From: CAVPFA01 sp963703655
GTDB lineage: Bacteria; Actinomycetota; Acidimicrobiia; Acidimicrobiales; Bog-793
Assembly: GCA_963703655.1 (NCBI GenBank)
Contig: CAVPFA010000003.1
Span: 992,001 to 1,056,000, forward strand
Length of the DNA: 64,000 nt
Direction: 5' to 3'
Both the position numbers and the translations under genes were made by a program. The notes under the pieces were generated by a model. That model saw only the letters and a program-made list of their open reading frames with translations. It had not been told where the DNA came from and ran no database searches. This document shows positions 53,567 to 61,947 of the stretch, piece after piece; within the stretch, counting starts at the first letter, position 1; each line of letters opens with the position of its first letter.

Positions 53567-53602
53567 CTAGGTCATAAGTACGATGCTGCTGGTCGGTGAC
53601 AT
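53567..53602 (-). CDS. ilvB leader peptide (MSPTSSIVLMT)
   Basis: Eleven codons from ATG 53602 to TAG with consecutive Ile-Val-Leu codons, followed by the intrinsic terminator. This is the layout of ribosome-mediated attenuation known for ilvB operons in actinobacteria such as Corynebacterium. No ribosome site is evident, so leaderless translation is possible. Confidence 0.75.
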   Translation of the reverse strand: MSPTSSIVLMT

Positions 53603-53646
53603 CACAGATCAGTGTTGCAGAAGCGGCTCGCGGACGCAACCCGCGG

Positions 53647-53711
53647 CATGGACCGCCGGCCATGGACCGCCGATCGCCATAGACCGCCGATCGCCATAGA
53701 CCGCCGATCGC
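53647..53711. repeat. Short tandem repeat, about 17-bp unit, four copies
   Basis: Units built on CATAGACCGCCGATCGC: two identical copies (53678 and 53695), one with CATGG (53661), and a shorter first copy. It lies between the ilvB leader and the end of ilvD, which are transcribed in the same direction. Confidence 0.75.
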
Positions 53712-53761
53712 CGAACAGGGCTCGCCCTCACCCGAGCGAGGTGCCCGGCAGGGAGCGCCGG

Positions 53762-55454
53762 CTACGGCTCGGTGACCGCGCCGCGCTCGGCCCCCACCAC
53801 GAGCCGCGCATACTTCGCCAGCACGCCCGACGGGTAGCGGGGGACGGGGGGCTTCCACTGCTCCCGCCGGCGCTCGAGCTCGCTGGGTTCGACGCGCACC
53901 TCGAGGCTCCCCAGGTGCGCGTCGAGCACGATCTGATCCCCGTCCTCGACCAGCCCGATCGGGCCGCCGACCGCGGCCTCAGGCGCCACGTGCCCGACGC
54001 AGAAGCCCTGGGTCCCGCCGGAGAAACGCCCGTCGGTCACAAGCGCGCAGTCCCCGCCGCGGCCGGCGCCGGTCATGGCGCCGGTCACGGCGAGCATCTC
54101 GCGCATCCCTGGGCCTCCCTTTGGTCCCTCGTAGCGGATGACCACGACGGTCCCAGGCGTGATCGTGCCGGCGAGGATCGCGTCCATCGCAGCGGCCTCC
54201 CCGTCGAAGACCCGAGCCGAACCCGAGAAGGCGAGGTCGCCGTCGATCCCCGCGACCTTCACGACCGCTCCCTCGGGCGCGAGCGACCCGCGCAGGATGG
54301 CGATGCCCCCCGTCGGCGTGGATCGGGTCGCCGAATCCGTGCACGACCGACCCGTCGGGGACAGGCGGGTCGAGGTCGGCCAGGTTCTCTGCCATCGACT
54401 TGCCGGTGACCGTGAGGCAGTCACCGTTGAGCAGACCCGCCTCGAGCAGGGCGCGCAGCACCACCGGGACACCGCCGATCCGGTCGAGGTCGGTCATGTG
54501 GTAGCGCCCGTGCGGCTTCATGTCTGCAAGGTGCGGCACTCGCCGGCCGATGCGGGAGAAGTCGTCCAGATCGAGCTCGACACGAGCCTCGTTCGCGATC
54601 GCGAGCAGGTGCAGCACTGCGTTCGTGGAGCCGCCGAGGGCCATCACCGTGGCGATCGCGTTCTCGAAGGCCTGCTTGGTCATGATCTGGCGGGGCCGGA
54701 TGCCACTTTCGAGAAGCCCGATCACCGCCTGGCCGCTCGCGTAGGCGAGGTCGTCCCGGCGGCGGTCGACCGCCGGCGCCGAGGCGCCCGCCGGCAGCGC
54801 CATGCCGAGCGCCTCGGCCACCGACGCCATGGTGTTGGCGGTGAACATTCCGGCGCACGAACCCTCGGTCGGGCACGCGTTGCGTTCTATCGCCGTCAGC
54901 TCGGCGTCGTCGATCGTGCCGGCGGAGCGGGCGCCGACCGCCTCGAACACCGAAACAATGTCCAGCGCTCGATTCCCGAGGTGCCCCGGCAGGATCGTGC
55001 CGCCGTAGACGAAGACCATCGGGAGGTCGAGCCGGGCGGCCGCCATGAGCATCCCGGGAAGCGACTTGTCGCACCCCGCCAGGCCGACGAAGGCGTCGAA
55101 GCGCTCGGCGTGCATCACGGTCTCGACGGAGTCCGCGATGATCTCCCGGCTCACGAGCGACGCGTGCATACCCTCGTGGCCCATCGAGATGCCGTCGGAG
55201 ACAGAGATGGCGACGAACTCGAAGGGGAACCCACCGCCGGCGCGCACCCCGTCCTTCGCCCGCTGCGCGAGCCGGGCAAGCGGCAGGTTGCACGGCGTCA
55301 CCTCGTTCCAGGTGGAGGCGACACCAACTTGGGGCTTGTCGAAGTCGCCGTCGGTCATGCCGACCGCGCGGAGCATCGCTCTCGAAGGTGCACGGCGGAA
55401 GCCTTCGGTGACGTCCTGGCTGCGGATCTTGAGCGATCGGATCTTCTCGGTCAT
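53762..55454 (-). CDS. ilvD: Dihydroxy-acid dehydratase, one frame break
   Basis: Fe-S dehydratase, third common enzyme of Ile/Val synthesis (about 563 aa after repair). Segments: APSRAMLRAVGMTDGDFDKP, GVASTWNEVTPCNLPL (Cys ligand), SVSDGISMGHEGMHASLVSRE, GLAGCDKSLPGMLMAAARL (Cys ligand), CPTEGSCAGMFTANTMAS (Cys ligand), GGSTNAVLHLLAIA. A break at a run of six C (54306-54311) follows HADGG, after which GIAILRGSLAPEGAVVKVAG resumes and ends FVGHVAPEAAVGGPIGLVED in repaired frame. ATG 55454 chosen over GTG 55460. It follows gatB by 44 bases. Confidence 0.93.
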
Positions 55455-55498
55455 CGCCACAACCTAATGACGCCAGGTCAGGCCGTCGACAACCTGAT

Positions 55499-56944
55499 CT
55501 AGGCGTCGCGCCGCGAGGCGAAGGCCGCGGCGACCACCTTGCCGTTCGCCCGCCCCTTCGAGGCGCGCATCACCTGGCCGAACAGGAACTGCGCGACCTT
55601 TTCGTCCCCCGCCCGGTAGCGCTGCCACTCCTCCGGGTTCGACGCGATGACGCCGCTGACGATCGACTCGAGCGCTGCGTCGTCCATGGCCTCATATCCA
55701 AGGCTGGCGGCGATGCCGGCCGGGTCCCCTCCGCGTTCGATCAGCTCGGCCAGCACCTCCTTGGACTGCGTGGCCGAGAGCTTGCCGGAGGACTCCATCT
55801 CGAGCAGCGCCGCGAGCGCGACCGGATCGAGCGACTTCGCGCCTTCGGCGTTCGCGGCCGCCTCGTTCGCGACGCGTGCAAGGGCAAGACGCGGCTCGGC
55901 GCCGGCTCTCACGGCGCCGGCCACGAGCTCGTCGAGCCCGAGGTCGACGACGGTGACGATCTGGTCGGTCGACCCGTCACGCCGAGCGACCGGTGACGAG
56001 TCCCCGGCCACGAGCTCGGACAGCCTGCGGCGGCGCTCAGCCGGCAGGGCGCCGACACCTTGCGCAGCCCCGGCAAGAAGGTCGGCGTCGGGCACGAGCG
56101 GCACGAGGTCGGGCTCGGGGAAGTAGCGGTAGTCGTTCGCCTCTTCCTTGGAGCGCAGTGCGCGAGTGGTGCCGTCCGCCTCGTTCCAGTGACGGGTCTC
56201 TTGAGCCACCCGCTCCCCGGACTCGAGCAGCTCGATCTGGCGCGCGACCTCGTAGTCGATGGCTCGCTGGAGCGATCTCAGGGAGTTCAGATTCTTCACC
56301 TCGCAGCGAGTGCCGAGTTCGGTAGCGCCGTCCGGGCGAACCGAGACGTTCGCGTCGACCCGCAGCGATCCCTCCTCCATCCGGCCGTCCGAGGCTCCCG
56401 TGGCCACGAGGATCGAGCGCAGCTCGGCGACGTACGCGCGGGCCTGGGTGGCCGAACGGATATCTGGCCGTGAGACGATCTCGACGAGCGGCACGCCGGC
56501 GCGGTTGTAGTCCACGAGCGAGTGGCCGGCTTCGTGGATCCGGCCGCCACCGCCGACGTGGGTCGTCTTGCCGGTGTCCTCCTCCATGTGCGCGCGTTCG
56601 ATGCCGACGCGCGACCCGTCGGGCAGCTCCAGCCAGCCGTCGACGTTGATCGGCTCGTCGTACTGGCTTATCTGGTAGTCCTTGGGCATGTCGGGATAGA
56701 AGTAGTTCTTGCGGTGGAAGATCGAGCGTCGCGCCTCGCAGTGCAGCGCCGTACCGACGCGGAGGGCGAGCTCGACGGCTCGCCTGTTGAGCACCGGCAG
56801 CGAGCCGGGCAGTCCGAGGCAGACCGGGCAGACGTTCGTGTTCTTCGCCTCTCCGAAGGCGTTTCGGCACCCGCAGAAAAGCTTCGTGGCCGTGGCGAGC
56901 TCACAGTGGACCTCGAGGCCGATGACCGCCTCGTAGCCGCTCAC
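55499..56944 (-). CDS. gatB: Asp/Glu-tRNA amidotransferase subunit B
   Basis: tRNA-binding kinase-like subunit of GatCAB that converts misacylated Glu-tRNA(Gln) or Asp-tRNA(Asn). The 481-aa protein has YEAVIGLEVHCELATATKLF, the Cys-x-Cys...Cys-x2-Cys zinc site (CGCRNAF...CPVCLG), NYFYPDMPKDYQISQYDEPI, ERAHMEEDTGK, VDYNRAGVPLVEIVS and the C-terminal YqeY-like domain. GTG 56944 overlaps the gatA stop. Confidence 0.96.
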   Translation of the reverse strand: MSGYEAVIGLEVHCELATATKLFCGCRNAFGEAKNTNVCPVCLGLPGSLPVLNRRAVELALRVGTALHCEARRSIFHRKNYFYPDMPKDYQISQYDEPINVDGWLELPDGSRVGIERAHMEEDTGKTTHVGGGGRIHEAGHSLVDYNRAGVPLVEIVSRPDIRSATQARAYVAELRSILVATGASDGRMEEGSLRVDANVSVRPDGATELGTRCEVKNLNSLRSLQRAIDYEVARQIELLESGERVAQETRHWNEADGTTRALRSKEEANDYRYFPEPDLVPLVPDADLLAGAAQGVGALPAERRRRLSELVAGDSSPVARRDGSTDQIVTVVDLGLDELVAGAVRAGAEPRLALARVANEAAANAEGAKSLDPVALAALLEMESSGKLSATQSKEVLAELIERGGDPAGIAASLGYEAMDDAALESIVSGVIASNPEEWQRYRAGDEKVAQFLFGQVMRASKGRANGKVVAAAFASRRDA

Positions 56945-58406
56945 CGCGTCACCGGTCCCCGTACGCCGGGCGGTGCGGCCGCCTCGAGGCTCGCTGCCAC
57001 CTGCAACATGAGCGACTCGCCCAGTGCAGGTGCGAGGACCTGCACCCCGACGGGAAGCCCGTCTGGGCTCAGCGCGAAGGGCACGCTGACGGCCGGGTGA
57101 CCCGCCAGGTTGGAAGGGATGCTGCACAGGTCGCACAGGTACATCTCGATCGGGTCCGCAACCTTGGACCCGATGGGGAACGCGACCGAAGGCGTCGTCG
57201 GCATCAGCAACACGTCGAAGGTCCGGTACGCGGCCTCGAAGGCGCGGATCACAAGGGTCCTCGCCTTCTGAGCCTGGCCGTAGTAGGCGTCGTAGTAGCC
57301 GGCCGACAGGGCGTAGGTCCCGATCATGATGCGGCGCTTGACCTCCTGGCCGAAGCCCTGGCCGCGGGTCCTGGCGTTCATGGTCTCCACGTCGGGTCCC
57401 TCGACCCGAAGGCCGTAGCGCACGCCGTCGTAGCGGGAGAGGTTCGAGGACGCCTCGGCGGGCGCGATCAGGTAGTAAGCCGGTAGTCCGAGGAGGACCT
57501 CGGGGATCCCGACCTGCTCCACCTTCGCCCCGGCGCCGGCGAGCGCCTCACCGGCGGCGAGCACCGCCGCGCTGCACTCAGGCGCGACATCCGCCAAGAA
57601 GTCCTCGACGATCCCGACGCGAAGGCCCGACACACCTTCGGAGAGCGAGGCGAGGAGCGACGGTGCCGGGAGGTCGAGCGACGTCGAGTCCATCGGGTCG
57701 TGACCGGCCACGACCTCGAGACCCACCGCCGCGTCCGCGACGGTGGAAGCGAGCGGCCCGATCTGGTCGAGCGAGCTCGCGAACGCGATCAGCCCGTAGC
57801 GCGAGACGACGCCATAGGTCGGCTTCACGCCGACGATCCCGCACAGCGAGGCCGGCTGGCGGATCGAACCGCCCGTGTCGCTCCCGAACGCGAGCGGCAC
57901 CATGCCCGAGGCGACGGCCGCCGCGCTCCCGCCCGACGAGCCGCCCGGTACACGGGAGGTGTCCCACGGATTTCGAGTCGGGCCGAACGCTGAGTTCTCG
58001 GTCGAGGACCCCATGGCGAACTCGTCGAGGTTGGTCTTGCCGACCAGCACCGCCCCGGCGCGCCGGAGCCGCGTCACGGCCGTCGCGTCGTAGGGAGGCA
58101 GCCACCCCGCCAGGATCCTCGACGAGCAGGTTGTCGGCACCCCTTCGGTGCAGAAGTTGTCCTTCAGGGCGACGGGCACACCCGCGAGCGGGCCCGGGTC
58201 GGCCCCCGACGCCACGACGCGGTCGACGCCGTCGGCTTCGGCGATGGCCTTCTCGGCGGTGACGGTGTTGAAGCAATGCAGCTCACCTTCGAGGTCCGCG
58301 ACACGCGCGAGGCGCCTTCCACGACCGACCGGGCGCTGAGCTTGCCCGAGCGGACGGCGGCAGCGATCTCGGCCGCCCCCATCGGAGACGCCAGCTCTGG
58401 GGTCAT
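56941..58406 (-). CDS. gatA: Asp/Glu-tRNA amidotransferase subunit A, one frame break
   Basis: Amidase subunit that releases ammonia from glutamine, about 488 aa after repair. N-terminal: MTPELASPMGAAEIAAAVRS, then a single-base shift near 58303, then DLEGELHCFNTVTAEKA. Catalytic triad region: Lys in VPVALKDNFCTEG, the Ser-cis-Ser-Ser signature in PGGSSGGSAAAVASGMVPLA FGSDTGGSIRQPASLCG. The rest is intact to the C-terminus. ATG 58406 overlaps the gatC stop. Confidence 0.94.
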
Positions 58407-58714
58407 GGCGACTCTCCCAGGATGCGGGGCACACGGAACTGGTCGTCTTCGGTCGCCGGCGCCTGCGCGAGCACGGTCGCCCGATCCAGGCACGGCACCT
58501 CGGTGTCGGGGCGCAGCACGTTGTCGACCGGGAGCGGATGGGCCGTCGGCGGGACGCCCTCTGTGTCGAGGCGGCGCACGGCGTCGACCTGTTCGAGGAT
58601 CGCGGACAGCTGGGTCGCGTAGAGCGCGACCTCGTCGTCGTCGAGAGCGAGCCTGGCGAGGCGGGCCACGTAGCGCACCTCACCAGGCGAGATGAGACGG
58701 TCTGGTCGGCTCAC
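58403..58714 (-). CDS. gatC: Asp/Glu-tRNA amidotransferase subunit C
   Basis: Small stabilising subunit, 103 aa: VRYVARLARLALDDDEVALYATQLSAILEQVD and the conserved NVLRPDTEV. Start GTG 58714 overlaps the hydrolase stop (GTGA). Confidence 0.95.
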   Translation of the reverse strand: MSRPDRLISPGEVRYVARLARLALDDDEVALYATQLSAILEQVDAVRRLDTEGVPPTAHPLPVDNVLRPDTEVPCLDRATVLAQAPATEDDQFRVPRILGESP

Positions 58715-59469
58715 GGCGCTGCGGCCGCCTTTCGGACGAACTCGACGGAGCGAGCTTCGATGTCGGGGCCGTCGTAGTCGAGCGTGGCCACATGGAAGCT
58801 TCGCTCCAGCCAGACCCGTTCGACCGGGCCCGGCGCCCGCTCGACGAGCAGATCGCCCGACTCGGACGGCACGACATGGTCGTGTCTGCTCGAAAACAGC
58901 AGCACCGGGCACAACAGCTCTCCCAGGCGCGCGGCTATATCGTCGACGGCCTCGAACATAGACAGCAGCGCCGCGATGGGTGTGGCGTCGTAGGCCGATT
59001 CGGCCACGCCCTGCATCGCGATGTCCGACCCGATGCCGGGAAGCGACGCGGCGCCGGCCTCGAGCATCCCGCGCAGCATGTCGCGGAAGCTCGCCGCGGG
59101 CGGTTCGACGAGTGGGTTCACGACGATGATGCCGGCCATCTCGGGATGTCGCTCGGCCAGCCAAATGGCCAGCGCGCCACCCATCGACAGGCCGGCCACC
59201 ACGACGCGATCGGAGCGACCGGCGAGGTCGGTGTAGGCCGCTTCGGCGTCAGAGGACCAGTCGGACCAACGGGTCGCGATCAGGTCCTCGACGCTGGTGC
59301 CGTGCCCCGCCAGCAGCGGCAGCTCGACCGCGCAGCCGGCGGCGACGAGCGCCGCCGACAGCGGGCGCATCGAATGTGGGCTCCCGGTGAATCCGTGCAG
59401 GACGAGTGCCCCGGTCGGCCCGCCTGCAACAGACCACGGCTCGGCCCCGGCGAGGATCGGGTCGGTCAC
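58711..59469 (-). CDS. Alpha/beta hydrolase (carboxylesterase/monoacylglycerol-lipase-like)
   Basis: A 252-aa serine hydrolase similar to the Est30/YvaK esterase class. Features: GALVLHGFTGSPHSMRPL near residue 20, LLAGHG, nucleophile elbow GLSMGG (Ser near 95), PVLLFSSRHDHVVP (Asp) and RSFHVATLDYD (His). No signal peptide. GTG 59469 start. It leads the gatCAB unit and overlaps gatC, but its link to tRNA amidation is likely only positional. Confidence 0.88.
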   Translation of the reverse strand: MTDPILAGAEPWSVAGGPTGALVLHGFTGSPHSMRPLSAALVAAGCAVELPLLAGHGTSVEDLIATRWSDWSSDAEAAYTDLAGRSDRVVVAGLSMGGALAIWLAERHPEMAGIIVVNPLVEPPAASFRDMLRGMLEAGAASLPGIGSDIAMQGVAESAYDATPIAALLSMFEAVDDIAARLGELLCPVLLFSSRHDHVVPSESGDLLVERAPGPVERVWLERSFHVATLDYDGPDIEARSVEFVRKAAAAP

Positions 59470-59558
59470 CCGAGCATCGTATCTGTCGGTTCTTCGGGAT
59501 CATCTCTAGCCGGTAGTGTCCGCTCCACGAGCCGACGGGACGGAGCGGAGGAGCCCAC

Positions 59559-59966
59559 GTGGAGAAGTTCCCGTTTCTGAGTGAGGAGTGGACGGCCGAG
59601 GTCAAGCGGCTGCAGGACGAGGTCGTGACGGAGTCCGGCCCCTTCCCCGAGAGACTGCGCATGAACCTGGTCCTCACGCAGTCGCCATTCGGCGATGACC
59701 CGATCGAGGGTCACCTGGACACGAGCTCTGGCGAGCTCGTCTTTGGCACGGGCCACCTCGAGTCCCCCGACTTGACAGTCACCGTCGACTACGACACGGC
59801 CAAGGCGATCCTCGTCGAGGGCAACGCCCAGGCGGCGATGCAGGCCTTCATGGCCGGCCGCATCAAGATCGAGGGGGACATGGGCCTGCTGCTCGCCCTG
59901 CAGACGACGCCGCTCGACGCTTCGCACCAGGAGCTTGCCGCCCGCATCCGGGAGATCACCGCCTAG
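59559..59966 (+). CDS. SCP2 sterol-binding domain protein
   Basis: A 135-aa lipid-binding protein. It begins MEKFPFLSEEWTAEVKRLQD and shows the SCP2 features PDLTVTVDYDTAKAILVEGNAQAAMQAFMAGRIKIEGDMGLLLALQ. SCP2-like proteins carry or present hydrophobic acyl or sterol ligands. GTG 59559 with GGAG upstream. Confidence 0.9.
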   Translation: MEKFPFLSEEWTAEVKRLQDEVVTESGPFPERLRMNLVLTQSPFGDDPIEGHLDTSSGELVFGTGHLESPDLTVTVDYDTAKAILVEGNAQAAMQAFMAGRIKIEGDMGLLLALQTTPLDASHQELAARIREITA

Positions 59967-60798
59967 GTGCCGGCCGCACGTACAGGAGCGGCTCGCACAG
60001 CCTCAGGCGATGTCCACAGCTCCGCCGGGTGGAATAACTCGAAATTCCGGGGAAGGCCCGGCGGAGCTCGTCGAGGTCGCCCTCCGCACCCCGCACGGCC
60101 GGGGTGTGATCGGGATCGAGCCGGCCGTAGACGAGCCGGATGAAGGCCTCGGCCGGCAGCTCTAGATCTGCCGTTCCATCCGGCAGCCCGGACGTCAAGG
60201 TGACGCTGTCGGGCCGGAGGGCCACACCGAGCTGGCTGGCCGGTGCGATGGTAAGGACGGTGATCATCCGATCGGCGCCGGTGGGCTTGCCGGCGAAGCC
60301 GACGATCCTCTGCAGGCTGCCGAGCACGGTCTCGACGGCGTCGTCGGGGAGTGTCGCGGCCGCGTCGAAGCTGACGGCGACGTCCCAGGTGTGCAGGACG
60401 TGCTCGTTCAGGCGCAGCCCGACGTAGCCGTCGAAGTCGAGGTCGAACGGACCCATGACGAAGCGGAACCGGGCTCGGTCCTCATCACTGAGCGAACCCA
60501 GCCGTTCGAGGAGGGCCCGATCCGCCCGGACGGCCTCGGAGCGCTGGTCCTCGGGGCTCATTGCGTTCCATTCGTCCCAGATCGCCCGCACCTGCGCCGT
60601 GTCCAGCTCTTCGCCCGCCAGGACTGCCTCGAGTCGCCGACGATGGATGATCGCTCCGGATCCGAGGTGGGACAAGACGTCGGCGACCGTCCACTCCGAG
60701 GGATACGCATGCGCGCGGAGCTCGTCCGCGGTGAGGGGGCCGACCAGGGCCGCGAGCCGGTCGACCGATGCCTGCAGGACGCTGAGCTGCTCGTTCAC
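59956..60798 (-). CDS. Maleylpyruvate-isomerase-family (DinB-like, mycothiol-dependent) protein
   Basis: A 280-aa protein of the actinobacterial MDMPI_N/TIGR03083 group with a four-helix DinB-like metal site: His in VADVLSHLGSGA (about residue 45) and HVLHTWDVAVS with two His (about 155). A C-terminal SCP2-like domain follows from about 195. Known members transfer or isomerise with mycothiol as cofactor; the substrate is unassigned here. GTG 60798 overlaps the SDR stop (GTGA), and its 3' end overlaps the convergent SCP2 gene by 11 bases. Confidence 0.85.
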   Translation of the reverse strand: MNEQLSVLQASVDRLAALVGPLTADELRAHAYPSEWTVADVLSHLGSGAIIHRRRLEAVLAGEELDTAQVRAIWDEWNAMSPEDQRSEAVRADRALLERLGSLSDEDRARFRFVMGPFDLDFDGYVGLRLNEHVLHTWDVAVSFDAAATLPDDAVETVLGSLQRIVGFAGKPTGADRMITVLTIAPASQLGVALRPDSVTLTSGLPDGTADLELPAEAFIRLVYGRLDPDHTPAVRGAEGDLDELRRAFPGISSYSTRRSCGHRLRLCEPLLYVRPAPRR

Positions 60799-61697
60799 GG
60801 AAGTGGCCCAAGAGGAGAGCCGGCGACGATTTTGGGCACCTCGGTCTCCAGCTCCTCCACGGTCCAACGGTCCCCCTTGTCGATCTCTGTCGTAAGCGTC
60901 CAGGGCTGGAAGAACTGCACCTTGCCGCCCTGGACGAAGAAGACCTTCCCGGTGAACGGGCACGCCTCGGTGGCCAGGTAGGCGACGAGCGGCGACACGT
61001 TGGCGGGGTCCCACGCATCGAACACACCGGGGTCCGAAGGCGCCTGCACGATGTCGGACAGGCCGGGAGTCGACTCGGTCATCCTCGTCCGGGCCGCCGG
61101 GGCTATCGAGTTCACGCGTACGCCGTAGCGCGAGAGCTCCTGCGCGGCGATCACGGTGAAGGCGGCGATCCCCGCCTTGGCGGCCCCGTAATTGCACTGC
61201 CCGGGATTGCCGAGCAGGCCGGAAGTCGACGAGGTCGTGACGACGGAGGCGTTGACCTTGATGCCCGCCTTGGACCGCTCCCGCCAGTAGGTCGCCGCCC
61301 ATCGGGTGGGCACGAAGTGCCCCTTCAGGTGGACATTGATGACCGAGTCCCACTCCTCCTCGGTCATGTTCACAAGGACCCGATCCCGAAGGATGCCGGC
61401 GTTGTTCACCAGCACGTGCAGGTCGCCGAACGCTTCGATGGCGGTGTTCACCAGACGCTGACCGCCCTCCCAGTCGGCGACGTCGTCGGCGTTCGCGATC
61501 GCCTCGCCACCGGCCCGGGTGATCTCGTCCACGACACGCTGAGCTGCTGTCCGGTCGTCGCCGGAACCGTCGACTGCGCCACCGAGATCGTTTACCACGA
61601 CCTTCGCGCCCTCGCTCGCAAGAAAGAGCGCGTGCTCTCGGCCGAGCCCCCGGCCCGAACCGGTGACGATCGCAACCCTGCCTTCGAGTGCACCCAT
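60795..61697 (-). CDS. SDR-family oxidoreductase (3-hydroxyacyl-CoA dehydrogenase-like)
   Basis: NAD(P)-dependent short-chain dehydrogenase of 300 aa. It has the cofactor loop VAIVTGSGRGLGREHALFLA, NDLGGAVDGSGDDRTAAQRV typical of multifunctional-enzyme-type 2 dehydrogenases, LVNNAGILRDRVLVNMTEEEWD and the catalytic Ser/Tyr/Lys in TTSSTSGLLGNPGQCNYGAAKAG. Probable role is in acyl-CoA or steroid beta-oxidation. It is coupled to the MDMPI_N gene and lies beside the SCP2 gene, a lipid-linked setting. Confidence 0.9.
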   Translation of the reverse strand: MGALEGRVAIVTGSGRGLGREHALFLASEGAKVVVNDLGGAVDGSGDDRTAAQRVVDEITRAGGEAIANADDVADWEGGQRLVNTAIEAFGDLHVLVNNAGILRDRVLVNMTEEEWDSVINVHLKGHFVPTRWAATYWRERSKAGIKVNASVVTTSSTSGLLGNPGQCNYGAAKAGIAAFTVIAAQELSRYGVRVNSIAPAARTRMTESTPGLSDIVQAPSDPGVFDAWDPANVSPLVAYLATEACPFTGKVFFVQGGKVQFFQPWTLTTEIDKGDRWTVEELETEVPKIVAGSPLGPLP

Positions 61698-61860
61698 GAC
61701 GGTGTCCTCCTTCTGTCGTTGCCGGCGACACGTTGCAGCCGAGAAACCGGCGCACTGCCGGCACCGGACCGCCGGCCGGCCCGGCCGGCTGAAGCGATGG
61801 CCGTGCCAACTGTGCCGTCACCCTGGCAGCACTCGCCGCCCGCGGTCAAGCGGGATCGTG

Positions 61861-61947
61861 GCCGCCGGCCAGGTGAGGCAGCCGAAGGCCGCGGCGTCAG
61901 CAGTCGCCGCCGGCCAGGTGAGGCGGCCCGAGGCCCGCAGCGTCAGT
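61861..61947. repeat. Tandem repeat, two copies of a 45-bp unit at the kinase 3' end
   Basis: GCCGCCGGCCAGGTGAGGC starts at 61861 and at 61906, and the rest of each unit matches with a few differences (both end GCGTCAG). The second copy runs into the kinase stop. Confidence 0.7.
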
